In this document: in pieces, positions 46,097 to 55,889 of the stretch
Position numbering within the stretch: position 1 is the stretch's first letter
Layout: every line of letters starts with the position of its first letter
DNA from: Skeletonema tropicum
Lineage: Eukaryota > Bacillariophyta > Thalassiosirophyceae > Thalassiosirales > Thalassiosiraceae
Length of the DNA stretch: 64,000 bases
Assembly: GCA_037178625.1 (NCBI GenBank)
Contig: CM074143.1
Span: forward strand, 1-64,000
Reading direction: 5' to 3'
Made by a program: the position numbers and the translations under genes
The notes under the pieces: model-generated
Told to the model about the DNA's origin: nothing
The model's database searches: none
Seen by the model: the letters and a program-made list of their open reading frames with translations, nothing else

Positions 46097-46456
46097 TTAA
46101 GCGGAGGAGAACTTGGTGACAGCCTTGGTTCCCTCAGAAACGGCGTGCTTGGCCAATTCTCCGGGGAGCATCAAACGGACAGCCGTTTGGATCTCACGTG
46201 AGGAGAGAGTGGCCTTCTTGTTGTAGGTGGCAAGCTTTCCGGCCTCAGAGGCAATGCGCTCGAAGATATCGTTGATGAAGGAGTTCATGATGGACATACC
46301 CTTCTTGGAGATTCCGGTGTCGGGGTGGACTTGCTTGAGGACCTTGTAGATGTAGGTGGAGTAGGATTCGACGCGCTTCTTGCTACGCTTCTTGGTGTCG
46401 CTGGAGGCTTTCTTGGCAGCCTTGGAGGGAGCCTTCTTGGAGGGGGTCTTGGCCAT
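46097..46456 (-). CDS. Histone H2B
   Basis: 119 residues, intronless, ATG at 46456. The N-tail is rich in Lys, Ala and Ser ([15 protein letters not shown]). The histone fold is complete: [57 protein letters not shown], and the C-terminal [15 protein letters not shown] containing the conserved ubiquitination Lys. It pairs with H2A, which is transcribed divergently 381 bp away. It has a replication-type 3' element. Confidence 0.97.
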   Translation of the reverse strand: MAKTPSKKAPSKAAKKASSDTKKRSKKRVESYSTYIYKVLKQVHPDTGISKKGMSIMNSFINDIFERIASEAGKLATYNKKATLSSREIQTAVRLMLPGELAKHAVSEGTKAVTKFSSA

Positions 46457-46837
46457 GTTGGAAATGAAGTAGAGGAGGTGTGAATAGGATCGGTAATTCG
46501 ATTTTATGAGAGGGTGGTGAAGCGAGGTTGATTTGATCGATGGTGAAAATGACGCTGTCAAGAGTCAACCCGCGCCGGTTTTTAAAAAAACCTTTTGGTA
46601 TGGAAAGGTTAATATTTACTAACTAAACAGCCCGGAAGTGTTGAATTCCGACAGCGCGGGTCGTAGACTTCTCCCGTAGGATCATACTACGACCTTTGTT
46701 CGTTCCAAAATCATTTCAGAGCCAAAATCATCACAGCTCGCTTCCCAGCTTCATCGTGCTTTCAAATCAGCTCCCACACCTCTCATAAATCGAATTACCG
46801 ATCATCTTCATCACATCACCAAACCACTTCATCAACC
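46457..46837. promoter_or_regulatory. Divergent H2B/H2A promoter region
   Basis: 381 bp between the two start codons, presumably driving both genes so that H2A and H2B are made in equal amounts. It includes the palindrome GGTTTTTAAAAAAACC (46577-46592), a TATA-like core about 120 bp from the H2B ATG, and GC-rich CCCGCGCC and GCGCGGG boxes near 46569 and 46655. Confidence 0.6.
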
Positions 46838-47206
46838 ATGTCTGGAAAAGGAAAAGGAGGCCGCGGCGAAAAGAAGAGCACCAGCTCTTCCGCCAAGGCT
46901 GGATTACAGTTCCCCGTCGGTCGTATCGGCCGTTACCTCCGTCAGGGCAAGTACGCCACCCGTATGGGAGCCGGTGCCCCCGTCTACCTCGCCGCCGTCC
47001 TCGAGTACCTCTGTGCCGAGATCCTCGAGCTTGCTGGTAACGCCGCCCGTGACAACAAGAAGGCTCGTATTGTGCCCCGTCACATCACCCTTGCCGTTAA
47101 GAACGATGAGGAGTTGAACAAGTTGCTTGGAGGAGTTACCATTGCTTCCGGAGGTGTCCTTCCTAACATCCACGCTGTTCTTCTCCCCAAGAAGTCTGGC
47201 AAATAA
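46838..47206 (+). CDS. Histone H2A (canonical type)
   Basis: 122 residues, intronless. The N-tail is [12 protein letters not shown]. The fold has [20 protein letters not shown] and [20 protein letters not shown] with the acidic-patch residues, then [14 protein letters not shown]. The docking segment [20 protein letters not shown] is canonical, and the protein ends LLPKKSGK without an SQ(E/D) motif, so it is neither H2A.X nor H2A.Z. Partner of the divergent H2B. The same 41-nt stem-loop element follows 64 bp after the stop. Confidence 0.97.
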   Translation: MSGKGKGGRGEKKSTSSSAKAGLQFPVGRIGRYLRQGKYATRMGAGAPVYLAAVLEYLCAEILELAGNAARDNKKARIVPRHITLAVKNDEELNKLLGGVTIASGGVLPNIHAVLLPKKSGK

Positions 47207-47270
47207 ATTGCTTGTTGATTCACCTGCTGAACAATAGCGCGTGCATGATGGAATGATCATTGCCAAAACC

Positions 47271-47311
47271 AACTACAGGATTTTCTAAAATCCGCCCTTT
47301 GAACCAAAGAA
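47271..47311 (+). terminator. H2A 3' element with histone-type stem-loop
   Basis: Exact inverted partner of 46002-46042. The stem-loop GGATTTTCTAAAATCC is at 47278-47293, 72 nt past the stop, followed by GCCCTTTGAACCAAAGAA, a purine-ending tail in the place where a histone downstream element would sit. Confidence 0.7.
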
Positions 47312-47994
47312 CAACTACTCAATTTTGCTTTCGTCTTTTCATGTCGTGCTGTTTTACATTTGCGTCTGTGCTTGTCTTCAATAGTTGTATCGTAGAAGCA
47401 ATAAACTAAACAATGATGAGATTATCAACGTCTAAGTGCGGTTGGCGGAAGAGAAGAATACTCCCCACCTGATCGTCTTCTCTCCGCAACAGGTCGGCGC
47501 GGTGTCTGCTCTCTTCAGTGAACGTATCCAATCAACTAGATAACAAACCAATCATTGAACCTCTTCGCTAGCTACCGGCTCCATCCTGCCGACCTTTGAC
47601 ACAATGAAATTCGACCCAACCTGCTTCTACTTATCTGTTTGTAGCATCGGCACAAGGTTTATGGAAAAAAAGAATGCACCCCACAAGATCTTCTAAGTCA
47701 TTGACAATTGGGTCAGTGTCCGCTCTTTGCTCGGTCATATAAGTATCTATCGTACAGTATCCAATAACTAACAACAAGGTACTGTATCGCAGGCCTGCAG
47801 GTGCATTACTGAAACTCTCTGCGTAAATCGGCACCTGCCAACCTTTGACAAAATAATAATCGACATTTAAACTTTTTTGTTTGTAGCATCGGCACAGACG
47901 AATGATTGACTGTAATTTCTATCACAAGTAACACTAAACTAATAACATTATATCATCAATAATAGGACTTGTTACTCCTCTCACTTCAACAATA
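47312..47994. other. Intergenic with a degenerate direct repeat
   Basis: No gene seen. TTTGTAGCATCGGCACA occurs at about 47638 and 47880, each preceded by a similar ACCTTTGACA segment (47592, 47844), indicating an old ~240-bp duplication. Confidence 0.6.
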
Positions 47995-48660
47995 TCAATC
48001 CAAAAGCTTGGGCTTGACAACCACTACAAACGCAACAATACAACTAACAACTCCAACAGCCTTACCAATCAAAACATACATCTCCGGCGATACCGCAGTA
48101 ACATCATACGTCCCACTAGCATCCCCATTCACCTGCTCCCAAGTCAACCCCATGGCAAAGTACCCACCCAAACACATCCAAAATTGACACAACTTGTTGG
48201 TATTCCACCCAGCCGACACGTAGGCCTCTCGTAACACTGCTCCATTCTGTTGTATGTCAATGGCATGGCATATAATGGGACCAAGATGTAACCAGATTCC
48301 ACGTGCATAAATGAGCCAAGTGGCACGACCTTCCGGTGCCAAATCAAATTCCATGGTGGGGTTGGCGATCAATGTCCATACGTACATGTTGAATAACGCG
48401 AAACTTCCACAGAAGGAGGGACCGTGAAAGAGTCGAATAAGTGTTTGTATCAATGGTGATTTGGAGGGGAGGTGAAGTTCAAAGTAGAGCATGTGTAGGA
48501 TGAACGACCAGAGTGTTAGGTGCATTAGTACTTCTGCCTTGGAGGCGTAGGTGTCGGCAATGAGTGTTGCGAGGAAGGCGTAAAAGATGATTTTTCGTGT
48601 TAGGATGGAGTTGTTTTCTGCCAGTTCTGACTTGGCCTTGGCTTCGGAATGTGTCCCCAT
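47995..48660 (-). CDS. Multipass membrane protein, possibly FAR-17a/AIG1-like
   Basis: 221 residues from ATG 48660. The protein has about five hydrophobic segments: ~22-40, ~45-62, ~83-103, ~115-140 with a HLGPIICHAID stretch, and ~190-214. The overall size and the His within a membrane segment recall the FAR-17a/AIG1 membrane hydrolase family, which cleaves lipid esters, but I cannot confirm the catalytic Thr/His pair. The short N-terminus has no plastid signal. The next gene on the same strand starts 461 bp upstream. Confidence 0.6.
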   Translation of the reverse strand: MGTHSEAKAKSELAENNSILTRKIIFYAFLATLIADTYASKAEVLMHLTLWSFILHMLYFELHLPSKSPLIQTLIRLFHGPSFCGSFALFNMYVWTLIANPTMEFDLAPEGRATWLIYARGIWLHLGPIICHAIDIQQNGAVLREAYVSAGWNTNKLCQFWMCLGGYFAMGLTWEQVNGDASGTYDVTAVSPEMYVLIGKAVGVVSCIVAFVVVVKPKLLD

Positions 48661-48689
48661 GATGATATTGTTCCGTTATTTGTTCGTTA

Positions 48690-49121
48690 TTAGTTGTCGT
48701 TGCTTTGCTGCTTGTCGTTGATATAACGAATTAGACGTGATAGACCTGCGGCAGTGGAAGCTGTAGCGAGAATAATCCAAACTGCGTTATTGGAAGAAGA
48801 ATCTTGATTTTGAAGGAATGAAAATGTATCACCGCCTTTGGTGTAGAGTAATCCACCGATACCTACTATTGCAACGCCGAGAGGTGATCCGTCGTCTATT
48901 TTTGTGTATGTTCCCTTGGGCTCCGAGTCGTCGTTGTTGTTATTTTTCTTGCTTTTCTTGCCGGTCGAGAGAGAGGTGATGCCTATAGCTTCTTGAAACT
49001 GGTTTGCTTGATGTCGATGATGCGCAAGAGTGAAACTATGCGGGCTTACAAAAGCTGTTGAGTGTGATGACAGAAGAAGAAGAGTTAAGGCAGTCAATAA
49101 AGAGCGGATAGAGACTACCAT
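48690..49121 (-). CDS. Small plastid-targeted membrane protein, unknown function
   Basis: 143 residues from ATG 49121. Residues 1-23 form a signal peptide ending STAF-VSP, the diatom-type bipartite plastid signal with Phe after the cleavage site. A His-rich transit-like region follows, then a Lys/Asn-rich patch (KKSKKNNNNDD). Two hydrophobic stretches lie at ~81-92 (LGVAIVGIGGLL) and ~112-128 (AVWIILATASTAAGL). No family is recognised. It probably sits in a plastid membrane. Confidence 0.65.
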   Translation of the reverse strand: MVVSIRSLLTALTLLLLSSHSTAFVSPHSFTLAHHRHQANQFQEAIGITSLSTGKKSKKNNNNDDSEPKGTYTKIDDGSPLGVAIVGIGGLLYTKGGDTFSFLQNQDSSSNNAVWIILATASTAAGLSRLIRYINDKQQSNDN

Positions 49122-49358
49122 TGAATTGCGTTGGCCTGGATGTGTTGTTCTGTAAGTTTTTATGCAACTTTCATGTTGATGTCAAAGATTTTTCAGATCG
49201 AAGATTCGGTACGTTTTCTCGTGCGTACTTCGCGTATTTTCAGTCATCATTTATTGGAGAATACACACTTCACTGATGCCAAGGAAGAGCTGATCGAGCT
49301 TGCCGATAACACAACACAACACAACACAACACCATAGAACAACCTAAAGCAAAGCAAG

Positions 49359-50093
49359 ATGATGACAATGAGTGTGTGGAGCTGCATAGCAGTGACAAGC
49401 CTTGCCCTAGCGGCTTCTTCATCGTATGCATTCCAGTCAACCTACATATCATCAAGACAATCAAGAACACCACTGATTCAATCATCACTCCACGGAGTAA
49501 TCGAAGCTGCAGAATCACTAGCAGCAGAAGCCGCCGACACATGGTCCATCCAAGCCACACCCTTCCTCGAACCATCCGATGCATCCAAAATAGAAGAAAA
49601 CTTTGCAGATCGTGGAGATGTAATTTGTTTTCGAGTCTTTGGTGGTCGACGTCTATCACCCTCCGACAATAATACCGTCCAACGGGGGGAAGGACGACGA
49701 AGTCGATTTGTAATTGCACATGCCGACCTGGGCATGGATGCAGGCACAGCCGAAGAAGAATATTGTACTGTGATCCGCTGTGAGAATGTCAATGTGGCCA
49801 CCTCCAATACTTTTCCGAATGCTTTGGCATCTATTGGGGTGCATTTGGAGAATGTGGGTGACATCGTTGTGGAAGATAGTAACACAGTTTGCTTTGTGGT
49901 TGCTCCGGATGTGACGAAGCATTGTTTACGGTTGTTATCGAAAGAGTTGGTAGGGACTGGTGTTTCGTTGTCGGTGGTGGATAGTCATGAGTTCATGCCG
50001 CATGGGGAGATGCAAGAGATGAAATTGAGTCGAGTTCTTGAGAGGCAGATGGAGAGGAAGAAGTTGGATGCAGGTTATGTTCAATTTGGTTAA
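49359..50093 (+). CDS. YlmH / photosystem II S4-domain-like protein lacking most of S4
   Basis: 244 residues, ATG 49359. Residues 1-25 are a signal peptide ending SYAF-QST, the plastid import type. The body matches the YlmH/PSII-S4 family: PFLEPSDASKIEENF, then FRVFGGRR, RFVIAHADL, PNALASIGVHLENVGDIVV and CFVVAPDVTKH. In the family an RNA-binding S4 domain should follow, opening with an R-L-D-A pattern. Here the frame ends shortly after KKLDAGYVQFG, so the S4 domain is missing or sits on an unseen exon (DAG-GTTATG could be a donor). Role in RNA or ribosome binding or PSII biogenesis is inferred from the family. Confidence 0.7.
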   Translation: MMTMSVWSCIAVTSLALAASSSYAFQSTYISSRQSRTPLIQSSLHGVIEAAESLAAEAADTWSIQATPFLEPSDASKIEENFADRGDVICFRVFGGRRLSPSDNNTVQRGEGRRSRFVIAHADLGMDAGTAEEEYCTVIRCENVNVATSNTFPNALASIGVHLENVGDIVVEDSNTVCFVVAPDVTKHCLRLLSKELVGTGVSLSVVDSHEFMPHGEMQEMKLSRVLERQMERKKLDAGYVQFG

Positions 50094-50293
50094 GCCTTTT
50101 GATATGACAAGAAGTAATATACAACATACAAGTTGATGAATGACACTGCCACAGAAAGATGTTGCTCGTATGAGTGTAGACTAGCGTCAAGTAAACAAAT
50201 CCCAAGCTAAAAAAGTGGTATAATAATTTATGAGATACGTACTATATTGTTGAAAGATGACGGAACAGCATCATGATGCACTGAATGAGTTAC

Positions 50294-51592
50294 CTACTTA
50301 TCCCAAGGTCGAATGACAAGGTTCAAAGAACCATCCTGCTTCCACGACATTCTCTGTCCCTCCATCTGTTCCAAAGAACAATACAATTCATCATCATCGC
50401 AAACCTTGGGCAATTCGAAGTTCAAACAGCAATAATCCAACATCAAAATACGACATATCTTTCGCTGAGTAACCTCTGAAACCTTGCTCACATCGAACCG
50501 TCTCGATTGATGCCGTCCATGTTTCATCTCACCATCTGGTATCGTGACACCTCTTTCACTTGCCACCTCTTGCCAATCCTTCTCGGCCTCTGATGCATTG
50601 TATAGAGTACTGATTGGCAGAGGTTCGCCTGAACTGCCATAAATGAGATTGGTCGTTTGCATATTCAAATGTACATCGAACGGTTCTAACCCATCATAAT
50701 CATTGACGAATTGTTCAAAGCGTTTCAATAATCGTCCATCATCTACCGAATCATAATCGTTGCATTGCAAGAATTTTCCCGTGTCAAGCACTTCTTTCGG
50801 ACAATAAAATTCTCGAAAGTCATTGATATCCTTCATCCCTTCATACAAATAGGGATACTTGTCCATCTTATGCTTGACAGTTTGAAACCAATTACGCAGT
50901 CTAGGTTTATCCCAAACAAGCTCCCCCTCCTCCATCCACGGCCCCATTCGAAAGTAGGCCTCATCGTAGGAGGAATAAAACCGTGTCAATGGTTCACGAA
51001 TGAAGGATACCATTGTATAGTTATCCTTGTGGACAAGATTTATCAATTCATCATGTTTCAGTGACATATCCTTTCCGTCGAGAAAATCCATCATGGCATG
51101 ACGTGCCGTAGAGGATGCCGACTTGGGAATATTGCGGTATATTATCTTGTGTTTATGTGAAACGGATGCAATGATAGATTTTCGTGATCTTATAGTATGT
51201 CCTTCGTACTTTTTGGCATCGACGTAACATTGTTGAAGCGTTTGGGCATTGCTTAGTTGCAGAGTTCCCGGTTTGAATTTGAGACGACAACGTCCATTCA
51301 TATACCTGGTGCATTTTGTAGGAAATGATAGTTCTCCGGTAAGGAATTTTGTAGCTTCTTCGCCACTGTGCACGTGTTCATCTTCATTGGTGGTTGGACC
51401 TTTGTTAGTTTTGGGTGCATTATTGTCTGTCGCTACAAGAACTTCAACTGAGTTCTTTGCCACTTGATTACCAACTAGAAGATTGAAAATGGAAGACAGT
51501 CCGATCAATAAGGCGATTACCGATAGAAGAATTGTAGTTGTTCCCCTGCGTTGGGATGCATCACTTCGTTTTCCACATGATGATAATATCAT
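50294..51592 (-). CDS. Type II membrane sulfotransferase (carbohydrate type), copy A
   Basis: 432 residues from the first ATG (51592); the frame extends 6 codons higher to a TTG. A short basic cytoplasmic tail is followed by a membrane anchor (TTTILLSVIALLIGLSSIF), giving Golgi type II topology. The PAPS 5'-phosphosulfate loop is IPKSASSTARH, and the 3'-phosphate site is FIREPLTRFYSSYDE. The lumenal domain has several Cys. These motifs fit the Sulfotransfer_2-like carbohydrate sulfotransferases, which sulfate glycans with PAPS. A close paralogue lies at 53740-55095 on the same strand. Confidence 0.8.
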   Translation of the reverse strand: MILSSCGKRSDASQRRGTTTILLSVIALLIGLSSIFNLLVGNQVAKNSVEVLVATDNNAPKTNKGPTTNEDEHVHSGEEATKFLTGELSFPTKCTRYMNGRCRLKFKPGTLQLSNAQTLQQCYVDAKKYEGHTIRSRKSIIASVSHKHKIIYRNIPKSASSTARHAMMDFLDGKDMSLKHDELINLVHKDNYTMVSFIREPLTRFYSSYDEAYFRMGPWMEEGELVWDKPRLRNWFQTVKHKMDKYPYLYEGMKDINDFREFYCPKEVLDTGKFLQCNDYDSVDDGRLLKRFEQFVNDYDGLEPFDVHLNMQTTNLIYGSSGEPLPISTLYNASEAEKDWQEVASERGVTIPDGEMKHGRHQSRRFDVSKVSEVTQRKICRILMLDYCCLNFELPKVCDDDELYCSLEQMEGQRMSWKQDGSLNLVIRPWDK

Positions 51593-52160
51593 CTTTCGTC
51601 TTCTGTTCAACAGTGCGGCAATGATATAAAGACTCTACAGCTGTGAATATTATTTCCGCAGAATGCCTACTGCGCATGAACCTATCATATGAGTATATAC
51701 CCACCAATCTTATACCTTATCTCCACCAACCAATGTAGTATGACAACGACAAGCATACAATGAGAAGTATGCATAGCTATGCATAGCTATCATAATAGGT
51801 CATGGCGGCTGGCGGCTGGTCATGGGACCAGGGAAGATGATATGAGGATTTCCCTCCAATCTGACTACTAATTCCTACGCTGGGACGAACTGGTGAAGAA
51901 GACGATACGACAGTTAGTGGCTCCGGAAGGGAGAGGATGCAATGCGTATAATATCCAAAAATATGATCAACTAACTAACAGAAGGACTTTTAATATTTGT
52001 AGCGCTATTCACAATAAACCTGCATGCTGCAGAAGAATTAAACTCTTTTTCTCCGAAGGAATATTCATATGGTCCCTGATATCAGAGATAATATTCAATG
52101 CAAGGATGCAACTCTAGCTCTAATGAAACAAAATAATATGAAAGAAGCGATGGATTACAT
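51593..52160. other. Intergenic, no gene seen
   Basis: Upstream region of sulfotransferase A and downstream of the silaffin-like exon. It contains a short GCATAGCTAT direct repeat near 51770-51790. Confidence 0.5.
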
Positions 52161-52442
52161 CTAATAGGAATAGGAGTATGAGTAAGATCCGCTCTTGGAT
52201 CCCTTCGTAGAGGCCTGGGATCCCTTGAAAGAACTCTTGGATCCATTGGAAGAAGAACTTTTCGTTCCCTTGCCGGATGTACCATAGACAGAGTGGCTGT
52301 AGGAATATCCATAGCTACCGTCGCCTCCTTTGGAGCTCTTGGAGGAACTGCTCTTGCCTGATTTGCCGGAGCTCTTGCTTCCTTTACTTCCTTTTCCTGA
52401 CTTGCTTGAACTGGAATCGCTTCCATAAGAATAAGAGTAGCT
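52161..52442 (-). CDS. 3' exon of a silaffin-like Ser/Lys/Gly/Tyr-rich protein
   Basis: The exon follows an acceptor ACACTATACAG and reads AGC TAC TCT... to TAG at 52161, encoding 93 residues. Composition is extreme: SYSYSYGSDSSSSK, then KSGKGSKGSKSSGKSGK with regular Lys spacing, a central GDGSYGYSYSHS, a second Ser/Lys part, and a closing Tyr-Ser repeat. Lys-spaced Ser-rich proteins in diatoms (silaffins and related frustule proteins) carry modified Lys and phospho-Ser that promote silica deposition. Upstream minus-strand candidates are an exon at about 53085-53170 (VDDELSSIYEHYERQ... ending before GTAAGT at 53079-53084) and a Trp/Ser-rich stretch at 52502-52730. The full model, including a signal peptide, is unresolved. 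The frame is not the longest ORF here, so it is easy to miss. Confidence 0.55.
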   Translation of the reverse strand, partial: SYSYSYGSDSSSSKSGKGSKGSKSSGKSGKSSSSKSSKGGDGSYGYSYSHSVYGTSGKGTKSSSSNGSKSSFKGSQASTKGSKSGSYSYSYSY

Positions 52443-53173
52443 CTGTATAGTGTGTTGGAGAGAGATGAAAGAGGCAACGCATTATTAGTACGATGACATT
52501 AAACAAAACATAGCGCAACATTTTTCGGTGACCAACTCGCATCGCTACCACTACCAACACAGATAAAGTGAGGAGCAGCGATCTGATTGAAATGGGTCAT
52601 TTCACTTGACTTCAAGATAAATGACGTCGGTTGTGCACAAGATGTGCTCATAGGCATCGACATCCAAGAATCATCCGACGGCGGTGTAGGTGTAGACCCG
52701 GCATCGTAGCGGCCCCAGCTGATGTACAGCTTCAAAAGGCTAAGTGTATGGTCACCCTCCCCAGCAAATCTCTTCTCAGCGAGTATTTGACTTCAAGAAA
52801 TGATCAACATAGCTACGGAAAGCTGAGAGTGAGAGGAGTTCAAATCCATGGCTTGCTTGGCAAGGTTTTGAATCATGGTGAAATGAATGTGTGATATGGA
52901 GCTGAAGACCAGGGTAAATTGGGAAAAGGGATCTTTTTTGGGGTTAACCCCCAAGTCAAGGAGAGGAGCATTTTAAGCCTATCCCCAGTGGCGGCTGAGA
53001 AGAGATAATTTGGCCAAAATTGGGGAGCCTGACCATACACTTAGCCAAAAGCCAACCGATAGATGAGGTATATGATAACTTACTCCAGCAGTAGGTCGTC
53101 CGGGAGTTGCCGTTGATGTTCCCGTTACATCCGTTCCAAGCTGACGCTCATAATGCTCATAAATACTGCTCAA

Positions 53174-53739
53174 TTCATCGTCAACAAGAAAAACAACATA
53201 TTCGTCATGCTACTGTTTGACGACATGGTTTAGATCATTAGTTGTGGTATTACGTGTGGCGGGTCGGTGGCGGTCTGGGAAGGATGGTGGTTATTTGGAT
53301 CCCAAAAATGTCCACCTTCGAGGCTTTATGCTCAAGAGAAAAAGCTGATTTTTTATTTTTAATTAACCTATATTGACTCTTTTGGAGCGGCCAAGTTGAC
53401 GGGAATGATACCGCTGTCCTCTCCTAGAGAGAAGTGTGTATCTAACTTGAAGTTTGTCAACAAACAAGAATTTAGTCGGTGTGACGAACTTCTTCGGTTT
53501 GAGAACAAAAAAGGAGGTGTCTATGTAACCATCACGAATCCCCACCACCACCATCAGAAAAGCAGCAATATAAAAAGAATTCGAGCTGCTTTCTAAAGAC
53601 TTAGAAGTTCCAAAACGCGATCACGCACATATTTGTTGACTCGCGACTCAGGAAGCTAAGTCTTCATTTATCGATACAAAACATAACTCTGGTTCAATCT
53701 GAATGTGCGTAACCTTTCATGTGCTCTAGCTAATCTTTC
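53174..53739. other. Intergenic, possible 5' exons of the silaffin-like gene
   Basis: A minus-strand ATG near 53228 opens a short frame with a hydrophobic run (NMLFFLLTM) that resembles the beginning of a signal peptide but stops soon. Nothing else is supported. Confidence 0.35.
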
Positions 53740-55095
53740 TCAACGCGTTTCCCATGGGCGAATGACAAGATTCAAAGAACCATCCTGCTTCCACGACATT
53801 CTCTTCCCCTCCATCTGCTCCAAAGAACAATACAATCCGACATCATCACAAACTTTGGGCAATTCGAAGTTCAAACAGCAGTAATCTAAAATCAAAATGC
53901 GACATATCTTTCGCTGAGTAACCTCTGAAACCTTGCTCACATCGAACCGTCTCGATTGATGCCGTCCATGTTTCATTTCACCATCTGGTATCGTGACCCC
54001 TCTTTGTCTCGCTACCTCTTGCCAATCCTTTCCGGCCTCTGATGCATTGTATAGAGTACTGATTGGTAGAGGTTTCCCAGTCTCGTAAAGGAGATGGGTC
54101 GCTTGCATGTTCAAATGAACATCGAACGGTTCGATCCCATCATAATCATGGACGAATTGTTCAAAGCGTTTCAATAGTCGTCCATCATCTATCGAGTCAT
54201 AATCATCACACTTCAAGAACTCTCCAGTATCAAGCACGTCTTTCGGGCAATGCATCTTCCGAAAGTCATTGATATCCTTCATCCCTTCATACAAATAGGG
54301 ATATTTGTCCACTTTGTACTTGACAGATTGGTATTGCTGTCGTAAATTGGGTTGCTTCCTAACAAGCTCCCCCTCCCCCATCCACGGCCCCATCCGAAAG
54401 TAGGCCTCATCGTAGGAGGAATAGAATCTTGTCAATGGTTCACGAATGAAGGATATCATCGTATAGTTGTGATTTGTAACGAGTTTCATCATGGTATCAA
54501 ATGGAAGTCCGTAGTCTTTCCCCTCTAAATAATCAAACATGGCATGACGTGACGTAGATGATGCCGACTTGGGGATATTATGATATATTATCTTGTGTTT
54601 ATGTGAGATAGATGCTGTCACAAGGTGTTTTGTGGACATGATATGTGCTTTGTACTTTTTGGCATCGACGTAACACTGTTGGAGCGTCTGGGCACTGCTT
54701 AGCTGCAGCGTTCCTGGTTTGAATTTGAGACGACATCGGCCGTTGAGAAAACCGTCATTGCAATCTGTTGGAAATGATAGCTCTCCGGTAAGATATTTTG
54801 TCATATTTTCCCCACTGTCCACATTTCCTTCTGGTTTGATATCTGTAGCGACATTCTTTTTGAGTTTCAATGCAAGTTCTGGAGAATGATCGGTTATTGT
54901 TGGGCGTATTGCTATCCCTTTGTCTGTCACCTCAATATGTACAGGTGAGTTGTTGAATACCACTTGATTTCCTACTATGAAATTAAAGATGAAGACTCCA
55001 ACAATCAACACGAGCAACAATAATAGAATGACATCGCTTGAGTTGCGCCGGTAGGTGGCGGTGCCATTTTTTGTGACTCTTTGTGATGAGCGCAT
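53740..55095 (-). CDS. Type II membrane sulfotransferase (carbohydrate type), copy B
   Basis: 451 residues from ATG 55095, which lies just below a TATATAAAG stretch. The architecture is the same as copy A: a basic tail, an anchor (VILLLLLVLIVGVFIFNFIV), a variable stem, the PAPS loop IPKSASSTSRH and the 3'-phosphate site FIREPLTRFYSSYDE. The C-terminal ~300 residues are nearly identical to copy A, while the N-terminal stem differs, so this is a tandem duplication with stem divergence. Both copies are on the minus strand and flank the silaffin-like gene. Substrate unknown. Confidence 0.8.
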   Translation of the reverse strand: MRSSQRVTKNGTATYRRNSSDVILLLLLVLIVGVFIFNFIVGNQVVFNNSPVHIEVTDKGIAIRPTITDHSPELALKLKKNVATDIKPEGNVDSGENMTKYLTGELSFPTDCNDGFLNGRCRLKFKPGTLQLSSAQTLQQCYVDAKKYKAHIMSTKHLVTASISHKHKIIYHNIPKSASSTSRHAMFDYLEGKDYGLPFDTMMKLVTNHNYTMISFIREPLTRFYSSYDEAYFRMGPWMGEGELVRKQPNLRQQYQSVKYKVDKYPYLYEGMKDINDFRKMHCPKDVLDTGEFLKCDDYDSIDDGRLLKRFEQFVHDYDGIEPFDVHLNMQATHLLYETGKPLPISTLYNASEAGKDWQEVARQRGVTIPDGEMKHGRHQSRRFDVSKVSEVTQRKICRILILDYCCLNFELPKVCDDVGLYCSLEQMEGKRMSWKQDGSLNLVIRPWETR

Positions 55096-55889
55096 CTCTT
55101 ATATATAAAGTATTGTAGGCACGTAGAATGATTTCTTCTGTGACGAGGGAAAGAAGATATCAATGGCTCAAACAGATTCCCATGAGCCTATCCTTCCGCC
55201 ACATATCATGCTACTTATGCGATAAGCTTAGCTTAGCATGACGGCATAGGTACTTATTGCATAAGCCCCGTCCGATCGGCCCCGTGTCAAGCAAAACGAT
55301 TTTTTCGTGCTTTGCGCGCTAACAAAAAAATCCGTCTAAATTAGCAAACTACTAACAAAATGATCAAAATAATTACTGAAAGTGATATTCTTCCTAGCTC
55401 GGCTATGTTGAGGTGGAGAAGGCAGTTTGATGAAGCCTAGTTGCATCTATGCATATGCAGATCCTATGTTGAACTGGGTGGTAGAAAATTCGGCCAGGAA
55501 AAGGTACCTCAAATGTGGCCCTAGTTAATTTGTTAGTGTGAAATGTGGGGTCGAATACTGACTCCCACGTTCAATTTTGACCTCTGCCAAGGGGATAACC
55601 GAATTCTACATGAAATTTTGGGTCAGAAAGAGTCTTGGTTTACTTTATTGCTAGTGGAAAAAGTATGCAGAAGTATGCAGGGTTAAGAATAAGGGCATAA
55701 AACTACTATGTATGTGCCCAGCGAACGGGTTCCTGGACGTGGGCAAGTTCGTCGCGTGGGCAGCCAAGTACAGCCAAGATCCGAAACCTCCATCCAACAT
55801 CCTCACAAACACGCACAATCAACATTATCACACAACTTGACGGACGTGTATGTATTGGAACAACGTAACAAATAATTAATGAAATTAAG

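Noticed and set aside
45653..46201. Short plus-strand ORFs between the LRR gene and H2B
   Set aside because: No conserved content; one overlaps the H2B 3' element antisense.
52835..52855. GTTCAAATCC B-box-like sequence suggesting a tRNA
   Set aside because: No matching acceptor or anticodon stems around it.
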